From NCBI RefSeq assembly GCF_000315485.1, contig NZ_JH992942.1, forward strand, positions 598,028 through 662,027: 64,000 nucleotides of DNA, in the 5' to 3' direction. The notes beneath the pieces are model-generated. The model saw nothing but the letters and a program-made list of their open reading frames with translations, made no database searches and had not been told where the DNA came from. Positions 1-8,005 of this stretch are shown here, one piece after another. How positions within the stretch are numbered: position 1 is the first letter of the stretch; every line of letters starts with the position of its first letter. This stretch comes from Bacteroides oleiciplenus YIT 12058 (GTDB taxonomy: Bacteria > Bacteroidota > Bacteroidia > Bacteroidales > Bacteroidaceae). A program made the position numbers and the translations under genes.

Positions 1-146
1 TCACTCAATTCGCCGTCGCCGCAAGTCAGGTTGAGGAAGAACCGGCGCACGGGCGACTGGTACTTCTTCACCAACTGGTCGAAGGCCCTGGTGTTGCGAA
101 ACACCACGACCTGTGCGACTAGCGATATGTCATTGAGTTGGCTCAT
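1..146 (-). CDS. ECF-type RNA polymerase sigma factor, N-terminal part (runs off the window)
   Basis: The reverse strand opens with ATG at 146 and reads MSQLNDISLVAQVVVF, then a segment with AFDQLVKKYQSPVRRFF, before leaving the window. The pattern of an acidic and hydrophobic start followed by F-x-x-L-x-x-x-Y-x-x-x-V-x-x-F is that of sigma-70 region 2 in extracytoplasmic-function sigma factors. Only about 48 residues are visible, so regions 2.3 to 4 cannot be checked. Its ATG overlaps the TGA stop of the upstream membrane protein gene in an ATGA arrangement, which implies translational coupling; that protein is a plausible partner or membrane regulator. The family call is inferred from a short fragment. 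Confidence 0.6.
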   Translation of the reverse strand, partial: MSQLNDISLVAQVVVFRNTRAFDQLVKKYQSPVRRFFLNLTCGDGELS

Positions 147-775
147 CTCTCTTTGTTGCTCTTTTTAGAATCTTGTGTGTAGTAGATAACCAATTGTCCG
201 AAGCCTGTGAACATGATAAGTAATCCGACGCAGCCCACTCCGAAGTTTCCGGTGAAGGCCCAGAGGAAGATGAACAATCCGACGCCGATGAAGATGTTCT
301 TGATACCCTTGGTGCGGATGTCTTCTGTTTTTTCTGCGTTCTTGAAGAAGTCAGCGGGTAGTTGTTGTCCGCTGGCCAGTGCTTGTTCTGCAAGGCGGTA
401 TTTGGCTTTCCGGTTCTTGTAGTTGAAGAAGAATACCGTGAAGACGATGAGCAGGGGCAATCCGAAGATGAAGACGATGGCGGTGACGGAGATAATGGTT
501 TCGGAGGTTTTACCGTCTAAATCGAAGAGATTCCAGTTCCAATTACCGTTCTCGTCCTGTTTCCATCTTCTGTCGGCATGAGCCGAATCCCTTCCTTCGT
601 AGGTCATGATACTGAGCGTATCGGTTACTGTCTTTCCGTCAATGGTGGTATCGCGCAGTTCAATCACGCGTTTTTTGTTCCCCAGACTGTCGTTTTCTGT
701 AACTGTTCTGTTCTTTGCCTGTACCAATGAGCAAAGTGTCATGGTGGCGATGAGTACTAAAATAATCCGTTTCAT
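143..775 (-). CDS. Signal-peptide membrane protein, DUF6249-like, coupled to ECF sigma factor
   Basis: A 210-residue protein starting MKRIILVLIATMTLCSLVQA, a clear signal peptide. A polar periplasmic stretch with several Thr/Asp-rich segments follows (roughly 22-90), then a transmembrane helix near 95-120, a basic cytoplasmic segment (FNYKNRKAKYRLAEQALASG), and two closely spaced hydrophobic helices near 160-200. The layout fits the small Bacteroidota membrane family I know as DUF6249; that name is from memory. A start two codons earlier (781) is possible, but the Met at 775 gives the better signal peptide. The stop overlaps the start of the ECF sigma gene by 4 bases, so the two are probably co-translated. 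A function as anti-sigma or stress sensor is inference. Confidence 0.65.
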   Translation of the reverse strand: MKRIILVLIATMTLCSLVQAKNRTVTENDSLGNKKRVIELRDTTIDGKTVTDTLSIMTYEGRDSAHADRRWKQDENGNWNWNLFDLDGKTSETIISVTAIVFIFGLPLLIVFTVFFFNYKNRKAKYRLAEQALASGQQLPADFFKNAEKTEDIRTKGIKNIFIGVGLFIFLWAFTGNFGVGCVGLLIMFTGFGQLVIYYTQDSKKSNKER

Positions 776-843
776 AATCATATAATGTTTTACTTTTTAT
801 TGCTTCTTTGTGTGTTAGACGTATAATGTTAGTTAGAAAGTTG

Positions 844-851
844 CAAAGAGA
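844..851 (-). promoter_or_regulatory. Possible -7 element for the DUF6249/sigma operon
   Basis: On the minus strand TCTCTTTG lies about 69 bases before the start at 775. It matches the Bacteroides -7 consensus TAnnTTTG except for the second base. No convincing -33 TTTG was seen at the usual spacing. Confidence 0.3.
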
Positions 852-978
852 CGATATTTTTTTAGAAAATCGATAATATGTGGCATTATTTATTGGAATA
901 TTCAGCCTGCAGGAGGATATATTCGTCGCTTAAAGGAGGTTTGTATTTTTGTTGAAGCAAACTATTGGCGGAGTTGCA

Positions 979-1190
979 AGAAACTAATATCTGGTGTGCT
1001 ACCAACTAATATCTTGGATACTAAGAAATATTCTTACCATAGATATATAGGTTTCTTACAACAGTTATAGAAGTTTCTTACATCAAGTATAATAGTATCT
1101 TACAACAGTTATTGTAAGAAAAATGATTAGGCAATGAGTTATTAGTTGGATGCGGTGCGGGGATTAGTTGTTAGGAGGGAAGATATTAAT
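979..1190. repeat. 22-bp-period degenerate repeat array A (GAAACT/AGTTTC core)
   Basis: Inside the 590-base gene-free stretch between divergent genes. Core copies start at 979 (AGAAACTAATATC), 1001 (ACCAACTAATATC) and 1023 (AAGAAATATTC). Opposite-orientation copies follow at 1051 and 1073 (GTTTCTTA) and 1095 (GTATCTTA), then ATTAGTTG-type copies at 1141 and 1163 and a weaker ATTAAT at 1185. Successive starts within each orientation class are 22 bases apart. TACAACAG also recurs at 1057 and 1101, 44 bases apart. Units diverge too much for a CRISPR. The same core and period occur in arrays B and C. Confidence 0.75.
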
Positions 1191-1311
1191 TTGCAGGCAG
1201 ATTCTTTTTCGATTAATGGGAGTCACTTAATCATTATGTAGCATCGGGCTTCTTGTGCTAATAAGATATAGGTATTTTGAGAGTAAAACCAGTTAAAACA
1301 AGTAAATCCGG

Positions 1312-1342
1312 TTGTTTGTTATTGTAATTAGCACTACTTTCG
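1312..1342 (+). promoter_or_regulatory. Putative promoter of the His-rich membrane protein gene
   Basis: TTG at 1312-1314, 20 bases, then TACTTTCG at 1335-1342 (one mismatch to TAnnTTTG). This puts transcription start near 1349 and argues that the long reading frame starting at 1312 is really entered at the TTG at 1366. Confidence 0.4.
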
Positions 1343-1365
1343 CCAACCTATCTTATAAAACGCTT

Positions 1366-1698
1366 TTGGAGAAGTTACGGAACATATCGAAATGGTTTCT
1401 TCCTTTACTGTTCATCACATACTTAGGAGGGATTACGCTGTTTACTCACTCGCATGTAGTAAATGGGGTGATTATTGTGCACTCCCATCCCTTCAAAGGT
1501 GAACATCAACATACGGAAGCACAGGTAGAAACGATTTTCTTCCTGTCGTCTTTTGTAACGTCATCTCTTCCTACTGTTCTTTTTGTCGCACCGGCTTTCC
1601 TCATTTTATTGTGCGTACTGGCTGTTCCGGGTGTGGAACGCATCAAGTACGTAAAGGGGCGTTGCGGCATCAGTCTTCGGGCTCCACCGGCAATTTAA
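1366..1698 (+). CDS. Small histidine-rich membrane protein ending in LRAPP
   Basis: About 110 residues from a TTG start at 1366 (LEKLRNISKWFLP); no in-frame ATG exists near the front, and an upstream TTG at 1312 falls inside the putative promoter. A hydrophobic helix is followed by a His cluster, HSHVVNGVIIVHSHPF, then HQHT, a second hydrophobic segment (FVTSSLPTVLFVAPAFLILLC) and the tail GISLRAPPAI. Family not recognised with certainty. A second protein in this window (21074-21481) shares a His cluster, an N-G-hydrophobic-I segment and the LRAPP tail, and sits at the head of a metal efflux operon, so a metal-related role is inferred. It immediately precedes a TonB receptor gene on the same strand, 166 bases away. 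Confidence 0.6.
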   Translation: MEKLRNISKWFLPLLFITYLGGITLFTHSHVVNGVIIVHSHPFKGEHQHTEAQVETIFFLSSFVTSSLPTVLFVAPAFLILLCVLAVPGVERIKYVKGRCGISLRAPPAI

Positions 1699-1715
1699 TC
1701 GCGCAAAAGCGCGAT
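1698..1715 (+). other. Small GC-rich hairpin between the His-rich gene and the TonB receptor gene
   Basis: ATCGCGC, loop AAAA, GCGCGAT: a perfect 7-bp stem overlapping the stop codon region. No U-run follows, so it is more likely an mRNA processing or stability element than an intrinsic terminator. Confidence 0.4.
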
Positions 1716-1864
1716 TAGTGACGAGCTACAAGTTATTTGCTATGAGTTGCTGTGTTGTACTTGCGTGCGAACGACTTTTCGCCCCTACAAGTGAACTGTA
1801 CTCAAACAAATAGCTTTGTCACTCAATTATCATTTCCCTAACTCATTAATATAAAAAGAACTAC

Positions 1865-4288
1865 ATGAAAAAATATATCATTTTCGTGGTGGGAGTAGTG
1901 TGTGCATTGCTCTCCCAGAATGTTTATGCAGAAGATTTAAGAGGTACTGATGCCAATATCATCGGCCATGTGATAGAAAAAAATACAGGTGAACACCTTC
2001 CTTATATGACGGTAGCCCTGAAGGGAACTACTATCGGCACCATGACCGATGCTTCTGGGCATTACTTTCTGAAAAATCTTCCCGAAGGAGAGTTTACGCT
2101 GTACGTCAGTGCCGTAGGGTATAAGTCGCAAGAGCGTAAAGTAATGTTGAAACGTGGCAAAACGTTAGAAGAAAACTTCGAGTTGGAAGAAGATATGGTT
2201 GCCCTGGACGGTGTGGTGGTCACTGCTAACCGTAATGAAACGGCCCGTCGCTTGGCGCCTACACTCGTCAAAGTGGTTACTCCCAAGCTGTTTGATATGA
2301 CCAATTCACATACGCTGTCGCAAGGACTGGTATTCCAGCCGGGGGTACGTGTGGAAAACGATTGCCAGAACTGTGGTTATTCGCAGGTACGCATCAATGG
2401 TATGGATGGAAAATACACGCAGATATTGATAGACTCGCGCCCTATCTTCTCCGCCCTGGCAGGTGTTTACGGGTTGGAACAGATTCCGGCAAACATGATA
2501 GAACGCGTGGAAGTGGTGCGTGGAGGTGGTTCCGCCCTGTTTGGCTCTTCCGCCATCGCCGGAACGGTGAATATCATCACGAAAGAACCTATCCGTAATT
2601 CCGGTTCGTTTGCCCATAGCATTTCCAACTTCGACGGTTCCGGTTCTTTCGATAACAACACTACGTTGAATCTTTCCCTTGTTTCTTCGGACAATAAGAT
2701 GGGGGCCTACGTCTACGGTCAAAACCGGTATCGCTCTGCATGGGACTCCAATGGCGATGGTTTCTCCGAATTGCCTAAATTGAAGAATCAGACAGTAGGT
2801 GTCAATGCATACTACCGCACAAGCCCTTACTCCAAACTGAGTTTGGAATATCATCACATGGAAGAGTTCCGCCGTGGCGGTAACCGTTTCGACCTGCCAC
2901 CCCACATTGCCGAAGATGCCGATCTCAATGGTTCGGGAGAACCCGGACTGGTGGAACAAATCAAGCATTCCATCAATACGGGCGGACTCAAATTCAGTGC
3001 TTTTTCCAAAGACCAGAAACATACATTTAATGTATATGCTTCTGCACAACACATCGAACGTGATAGTTATTACAGTGCTTATGGCACCACAACAGACTTT
3101 ACCGGTGTGCTGGGAGCACAATATATTTATCATTTAGACAAATTCCTGTTCATGCCTTCCGACCTGACGGGAGGAGTGGAGTTTAACCATGATGACCTGC
3201 ACGACAGAGGTACGGATATCCAGAAGTATCGTGATAAGGCTTTGACCGAAGACCCTACTGCAACAGGCGAGCGTCTGCAACAACTGATTGATAAATACAC
3301 TCCCGACCCGCTAAAACAGATTGTGAATATATCGAGTGCTTATCTTCAAAATGAATGGAAGAATGAGCAGTGGAGCTTTCTTATCGGCGGGCGTGTGGAT
3401 AAGAACAGTATCATGGATAAAGCTATTTTCAGTCCGCGTGCCAACGTCCGTTATAATCCTACGCAGGATGTGAACATTCGTTTCAGCTATGCCGAAGGAT
3501 TTCGTGCCCCGCAGGCGTTCGATGAAGACTTGCACATCAGCAATGTAGGTGGTGAACTGATTTCTATTGTCCGTTCCCCAAAACTGAAAGAAGAACGCTC
3601 GCGCAGCGTGAACGCTTCTGTGGACTGGTATCATTACTTCGGTGATTTTCAGGCGAACCTGCTGGTAGAAGGCTTCTTTACGAAATTGTCCGATCCTTTT
3701 GTCCTGACAGCTCCTGTGGAAGACCCGAATGGCTCCGGCTATCTGATACAAACGCGTATCAACGGTTCAGGTGCCAAAGTATATGGTGGCACGCTGGAAG
3801 GAAAGATAGCCTGGCGCAATAAAATCCAGTTGCAGGCGGGGCTGACCGTGCAACGCAGCCTGTACGACTCTCCCGAAGAGTGGAGTGCGGACAAGGAACA
3901 CTTGTCGGATGCAGAACGCTATAGTGACAAGATACTGCGTACTCCTGATTTTTATGGTTATTTCACTGCTACTTATACACCAACAAAGGCTCTTTCACTG
4001 GCCTTGAACGGCAATTATACGGGCCGGATGTATGTGCCTCACCTGATGTCCGAAGTGGATGGCACGGCCGACTTGCTGGTGAAGAGCCCGGACTTTTTTG
4101 AACTGGGTGCCAAGGTGGCTTATGATGTTGATTTTTCAGGCATCTGTCTGCAATTCAATGTGGGAGTACAGAATATTTTCAACTCTTACCAAAATGATTT
4201 CGACAAAGGAGCGAACCGGGATTCCGGCTATATTTACGGTCCCGGTGCTCCCCGTTCCTACTTTGCAGGGGTGAAGCTCAGCTTTTAG
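1865..4288 (+). CDS. TonB-dependent outer membrane receptor with carboxypeptidase-D-like domain
   Basis: An 807-residue outer-membrane receptor. Residues 1-22 form a signal peptide (MKKYIIFVVGVVCALLSQN). Residues about 30-115 are a CarboxypepD_reg-like beta-sandwich (IIGHVIEKNTGEHLPYMTVALKG). The plug follows near 118-240, with VVVTANRNETARRLAPT, a conserved CQNCG pair, RINGMDGKYTQILIDSRP and VEVVRGGGSALFGSSAIAGT. The remainder is the beta-barrel, ending in an aromatic strand (YFAGVKLSF). It is not a SusC-type protein and has no SusD partner. Plug features resemble siderophore, B12 and metal receptors; the substrate is unknown. The neighbouring His-rich membrane protein points to a metal or metal complex, which is inference. 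Confidence 0.85.
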   Translation: MKKYIIFVVGVVCALLSQNVYAEDLRGTDANIIGHVIEKNTGEHLPYMTVALKGTTIGTMTDASGHYFLKNLPEGEFTLYVSAVGYKSQERKVMLKRGKTLEENFELEEDMVALDGVVVTANRNETARRLAPTLVKVVTPKLFDMTNSHTLSQGLVFQPGVRVENDCQNCGYSQVRINGMDGKYTQILIDSRPIFSALAGVYGLEQIPANMIERVEVVRGGGSALFGSSAIAGTVNIITKEPIRNSGSFAHSISNFDGSGSFDNNTTLNLSLVSSDNKMGAYVYGQNRYRSAWDSNGDGFSELPKLKNQTVGVNAYYRTSPYSKLSLEYHHMEEFRRGGNRFDLPPHIAEDADLNGSGEPGLVEQIKHSINTGGLKFSAFSKDQKHTFNVYASAQHIERDSYYSAYGTTTDFTGVLGAQYIYHLDKFLFMPSDLTGGVEFNHDDLHDRGTDIQKYRDKALTEDPTATGERLQQLIDKYTPDPLKQIVNISSAYLQNEWKNEQWSFLIGGRVDKNSIMDKAIFSPRANVRYNPTQDVNIRFSYAEGFRAPQAFDEDLHISNVGGELISIVRSPKLKEERSRSVNASVDWYHYFGDFQANLLVEGFFTKLSDPFVLTAPVEDPNGSGYLIQTRINGSGAKVYGGTLEGKIAWRNKIQLQAGLTVQRSLYDSPEEWSADKEHLSDAERYSDKILRTPDFYGYFTATYTPTKALSLALNGNYTGRMYVPHLMSEVDGTADLLVKSPDFFELGAKVAYDVDFSGICLQFNVGVQNIFNSYQNDFDKGANRDSGYIYGPGAPRSYFAGVKLSF

Positions 4289-4290
4289 TG

Positions 4291-4426
4291 TCTCAGCAGA
4301 ACTTTTTTATGCAAGCATGAAAGTTATGCATTCGATTTGCATTACCTTTGAAGAAGATAAGCTGCATCTCAGCATAACTTTTTCATGCAAGCATGAAAGT
4401 TATACATTCGATTTGCATTACCTTTG
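4291..4426 (+). repeat. Tandem duplication (60-bp units, 76-bp period) carrying two promoter-like copies
   Basis: Positions 4291-4350 and 4367-4426 are near-identical 60-base copies. Both begin TCTCAGCA and end CATTACCTTTG, separated by 16 bases. Each holds the dyad GCATGAAAGTTAT, and the second copy forms a near-complete hairpin, CATAACTTTTTCATGC facing GCATGAAAGTTATAC. It starts 2 bases after the TonB receptor stop codon and ends 22 bases before the methyltransferase ATG. Confidence 0.8.
4419..4426 (+). promoter_or_regulatory. Putative -7 element TACCTTTG for the rRNA methyltransferase gene
   Basis: TACCTTTG matches TAnnTTTG exactly and lies 22 bases before the ATG at 4449. A second exact copy is at 4343-4350 in the upstream duplicate, so the gene may have two start sites. 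No clear -33 TTTG was seen. Confidence 0.5.
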
Positions 4427-4448
4427 CAGGCATAAAACGACTTGGCAC

Positions 4449-5882
4449 ATGGAATTACCCGTATCTTTTGCAGACCGTACCCGTTCCCTTCTGGGAGATG
4501 AAGAATATAACAAACTGGCCGACGCCCTGAATGACGAACAGCCCGTAAGTATCCGACTGAATGAAGCAAAGTTGCCCAATGCTTCATTCGGTCTTTTTCA
4601 TGGCTATGCCGGGCCTGTGCCCTGGTCTTCTACAGGTTTTTATCTCGACCGCCGTCTGACGTTTACTTTCGATCCCTTGTTTCACGCAGGTTGCTACTAC
4701 GTGCAGGAGGCATCGTCCATGTTTGTGGAGCAGGCATTGAAACAATATGTGGGCGAAACACCTGCAGTAATGCTTGACCTTTGCGCTGCACCCGGTGGGA
4801 AATCTACCCACGCCCGCAGTGTATTGCCAGAAGGCAGCCTGTTGGTAGCCAACGAAGTAATTCGTAACCGTTCTCAAATTCTGGCGGAGAATCTGACTAA
4901 GTGGGGGCATCCCGGCGTGGTGGTAACGAACAATGACCCGGCGGACTTCTCCGACTTGGAGGATTTCTTCGACGTGATATTGACCGATGTTCCCTGTTCG
5001 GGCGAGGGTATGTTCCGTAAAGACCCCGTTGCGGTAAGTGAGTGGAGTCCGGCGAATGTGGATATTTGCTGGATACGTCAGCGACGTATCATTTCCGATG
5101 TCTGGCCCAGTCTGAAACCGGGCGGGCTATTAATTTATAGTACTTGTACATATAATATAAAGGAGAATGAAAGGAATATCCGCTGGATACGCGATGAATT
5201 CGATGCAGAAGTACTTCCGGTGGATGTGCCTGGTGTTTGGAATCTCACTGGAAACCTGATTGACGAAGAATACTTCCCTGTATATCGTTTCCTTCCCCAT
5301 CGGACGAGAGGTGAGGGCTTTTTCCTTGCCGTGCTTCGCAAACCGGAGGAGGGTAGTATGAAAATCCGGTATAAATTAATTCCTGCGCAGGGAATGAAAA
5401 GGGTGGCTTCCGGTGTTTCCAAAGAGCAACTGGACGTTGCCCGGGGGTGGCTTCTTTCTCCGGATGATTATGAACTTTCGGTAAACGGAACGAATATTAC
5501 GGCTTTCCCAAAAGAATATCTACCGGAACTGTCGTCTTTGCAACAATCTCTTCGTGTCATTCAGGCGGGTGTTGCCCTTACCGAAGTGAAGGGGAAGGAC
5601 TTGATTCCCAATCATGCTCTTGCCATGAGCTATATATTGCGTAATGATGTTTTCCCCCGTGAAGAAGTGCCGTATGAGCAGGCTATTGCTTACTTACGTA
5701 AAGAGGCAATCGTGCTTTCCGGTGAAGCTCCGCGTGGTTATGTGCTGCTGACTTATATGAATATTCCTTTAGGGTTTGTGAAGAATATAGGTAACCGCGC
5801 TAATAATCTTTATCCGCAGGAGTGGAGGATACGGAGTGGATATTTGCCGGAAGAGATATTAATCTTATGTAATCAGAGTTGA
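4449..5882 (+). CDS. RsmF/NOL1-Sun family rRNA (cytosine-C5) methyltransferase
   Basis: A 477-residue SAM-dependent RNA m5C methyltransferase. The SAM-binding motif LCAAPGGKSTH is at about 111-121. Motif IV, DVPCSGEGMFRKDP (Cys183), and motif VI, YSTCTYN (Cys233), supply the two cysteines used in the m5C mechanism. The C-terminal third (about 310-477) resembles the extra domains of E. coli RsmF/YebU, which modifies C1407 of 16S rRNA. The exact target here is inferred. The ATG at 4449 is chosen because an upstream in-frame start at 4317 would translate through the promoter duplication. It is followed at once by the 3' end of the convergent B12 operon. Confidence 0.85.
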   Translation: MELPVSFADRTRSLLGDEEYNKLADALNDEQPVSIRLNEAKLPNASFGLFHGYAGPVPWSSTGFYLDRRLTFTFDPLFHAGCYYVQEASSMFVEQALKQYVGETPAVMLDLCAAPGGKSTHARSVLPEGSLLVANEVIRNRSQILAENLTKWGHPGVVVTNNDPADFSDLEDFFDVILTDVPCSGEGMFRKDPVAVSEWSPANVDICWIRQRRIISDVWPSLKPGGLLIYSTCTYNIKENERNIRWIRDEFDAEVLPVDVPGVWNLTGNLIDEEYFPVYRFLPHRTRGEGFFLAVLRKPEEGSMKIRYKLIPAQGMKRVASGVSKEQLDVARGWLLSPDDYELSVNGTNITAFPKEYLPELSSLQQSLRVIQAGVALTEVKGKDLIPNHALAMSYILRNDVFPREEVPYEQAIAYLRKEAIVLSGEAPRGYVLLTYMNIPLGFVKNIGNRANNLYPQEWRIRSGYLPEEILILCNQS

Positions 5883-5961
5883 TATGTTGTGTTTATTCGA
5901 TAATCAACGATGAGTTGTGGGATGAAATAAGTGAATTCTTATGCAACTATCATTGCCTTTG

Positions 5962-6963
5962 TCATACATTGGCAAGTAGTTGCTCGAAAGAATGGAATTT
6001 GTATTCTTTCTCCTTGTGCAGTCTGAAATCTTCGGCAGACAACACCTGTAATCGTGGTAAACTACTTGTTTCTGCCACAGAATCAGAACAACAAGCATAT
6101 CCGTGACGGTTCAGTGCATTTGTTGTCCAATGCAATAATACCTCATCACTTGCTTCTACAATAATATTGCGGTGGCTGTCTACTTTCGGATAATATACCC
6201 CATGTGCATAATCAAACCGGATATCATTACGGGAGAACAGACCATCCATCCGGTGACTCAGGATCATATCTTCCGTAACTCCGCATTGCAATCCGTTCTC
6301 TTTAGAAAGTAACCACAACTTATCTGCTAACACTAATGCCTGTTCTATATCATGGGTGGAAAGTAAAATCGCTTTGCTCTGTTCTACAGCCAGGCGGTGT
6401 AGTAAAGTCATAATCTCAATACGGCTCACTACATCCAGGAAAGCTGTCGGCTCATCCAGCAGAATAAGCGGACATTCCTGTACCAATGCTTTGGCAATCA
6501 TGACCTTCTGTCGTTCCCCATCCGATAATTCTGCGGTGTAGCTTTGGGCTTTATGGCTGATACTTACAGCTTCCAGCGCTTCTTCAATGATGGCATGGTC
6601 TGCTTTATTCAGCCTACCGAAGAATCCGGTATGCGGTTGGCGTCCCAAGGCTACCAATTCATATACAGTCAGTCCGCCGGCTTGTGTTTTGTCTGTCAAC
6701 ACTACGCCGATGGTGCGTGAACGTTCTTTCTCCGAATAAGCGGATAGAGGCTTGTCTTCTACAAGTAATTCACCAGATAAAGCTGGTTGTGAGGCGGCTA
6801 AAGTACGGAGCAGGGTAGATTTGCCTGTTCCATTGGCCCCCAGCAGACAAGTCAGTTCTCCGGGATAGAGCTGAAAGGAAAGATGCTCATGCACCCGTTT
6901 CTCTTGCTTTCCCTGGCGGTAGCCTATACATAAATTATTTGCAGTGATAACAGCTTTCTCCAT
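5962..6963 (-). CDS. btuD: ABC transporter ATPase for vitamin B12 (BtuD-like) with C-terminal extension
   Basis: A 333-residue ATP-binding subunit. Walker A GANGTGKST is near residues 43-51, the signature LSDGERQKVMIAKAL near 141-155 and Walker B LILLDEPTAFLDV near 165-177, followed by the H-loop STHD. FecE/BtuD proteins are usually about 250 residues; this one carries about 85 extra residues (from RNDIRFDYAHGVYYPKV) ending in EQLLANV, of unknown role. The start shares one base with the permease stop (TGATG), so the two are coupled. It is the last gene of the riboswitch-controlled btu operon and powers import of cobalamin through BtuC. Confidence 0.88.
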   Translation of the reverse strand: MEKAVITANNLCIGYRQGKQEKRVHEHLSFQLYPGELTCLLGANGTGKSTLLRTLAASQPALSGELLVEDKPLSAYSEKERSRTIGVVLTDKTQAGGLTVYELVALGRQPHTGFFGRLNKADHAIIEEALEAVSISHKAQSYTAELSDGERQKVMIAKALVQECPLILLDEPTAFLDVVSRIEIMTLLHRLAVEQSKAILLSTHDIEQALVLADKLWLLSKENGLQCGVTEDMILSHRMDGLFSRNDIRFDYAHGVYYPKVDSHRNIIVEASDEVLLHWTTNALNRHGYACCSDSVAETSSLPRLQVLSAEDFRLHKEKEYKFHSFEQLLANV

Positions 6964-7994
6964 CAGTTGAAATATTGTATTTTACGTTGGTTTACGATTA
7001 CATATATGATAACAGGTGCACCCAGCACAGGAGTTACCGCATTAAGCGGAATGATGCCTGCTTCACCCGGCAAAATACAAATAAGGTTGCAGAGCAGAGC
7101 AATGGCTGCACCTGTCAGCAAAGTGATGGGGAGCAGAGAGTTATGGTTGGAAGTTCCCAGCATCAGGCGGGAGATGTGTGGAACGGCCAGCCCGATGAAA
7201 GCAACCGGTCCGCAAAAAGCAGTAGTGACGGCGGTTAGCAATCCGGTAGCTATCAGCAACAGGTTGCGGGTACGGCGGATATTCACACCTAAGTTCTCGG
7301 CATAGCGTGTACCCAAAAGCATGGCATTTAACGGCTTGATAAGCAAGACGGAAAGTAACAAGCCTGCCAGACAGAATGCGGAGAAATAAGGTAATTGTTG
7401 CAACGATACACCGCCAAAATTGCCCATACCCCAAATCATATAGGAATGTACCCCTTCGGCTGTTGCAAAGAAGTTGAGCAGTGATATAGCGGAAGAAGTG
7501 ATATAGCCGATCATGATACCTGTAATCAGCAGCATGATATTGCTTTTAATCAGTGTGGAAAAGAAAAGGATAAGTCCCATTACTACCATCGACCCGATGA
7601 AAGCTCCGAGTATCACCGAGAAGAAACCAGACAAGGTGAATATGCCTGTTGCAATGCTTCCTCCGCCTGCCAGCATCACCAATGCCACACCAAGGCTTGC
7701 CCCTGAGTTTATTCCCAGAATGGACGGTCCTGCCAGTGGATTATTGAAAGCTGTTTGCAGCATTAACCCCGAAGCAGCCAGTGCCGCACCACATAGCAGA
7801 GCCGTGACGGCTTGCGGCAGACGCGACTCCCAGATAATAAAACTCCAACTGGCTTTCTCTACATCATTCCCCGACAGAATATTCCACACCGCTCCGGCAG
7901 GGATACTTATTGAGCCAAACCAGAGATTGGCGATCATCAATAAGAGAATGAAGACCGACAGTGCTATACCATATATATATCCTTTGCCTTTCAA
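6963..7994 (-). CDS. btuC: Vitamin B12 ABC transporter permease (BtuC/FecCD family)
   Basis: A 343-residue polytopic inner-membrane protein of the FecCD family with about ten hydrophobic helices. Typical features are the early helix (YGIALSVFILLLMIANLWFGS), PLAGPSILGINSGASLGVA near residues 91-109, and GPVAFIGLAVPHISRLMLG near 261-279, the segment that contacts the ATPase. It lies 11 bases downstream of btuF and overlaps btuD by one base. Its substrate is assigned from the operon (riboswitch, BtuB, BtuG), because FecCD sequences alone do not separate cobalamin from iron-siderophore transporters. Confidence 0.87.
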   Translation of the reverse strand: MKGKGYIYGIALSVFILLLMIANLWFGSISIPAGAVWNILSGNDVEKASWSFIIWESRLPQAVTALLCGAALAASGLMLQTAFNNPLAGPSILGINSGASLGVALVMLAGGGSIATGIFTLSGFFSVILGAFIGSMVVMGLILFFSTLIKSNIMLLITGIMIGYITSSAISLLNFFATAEGVHSYMIWGMGNFGGVSLQQLPYFSAFCLAGLLLSVLLIKPLNAMLLGTRYAENLGVNIRRTRNLLLIATGLLTAVTTAFCGPVAFIGLAVPHISRLMLGTSNHNSLLPITLLTGAAIALLCNLICILPGEAGIIPLNAVTPVLGAPVIIYVIVNQRKIQYFN

Positions 7995-8005
7995 ACCATT
8001 AAATT

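Noticed and set aside
2306..3133. Long minus-strand reading frame inside the TonB receptor gene
   Set aside because: Fully inside a confident gene on the other strand; composition is that of a shadow frame, with no start context.
5879..6106. 75-codon plus-strand frame after the methyltransferase gene
   Set aside because: Runs into the antisense of the btuD 3' end and lacks protein-like features or ribosome site.
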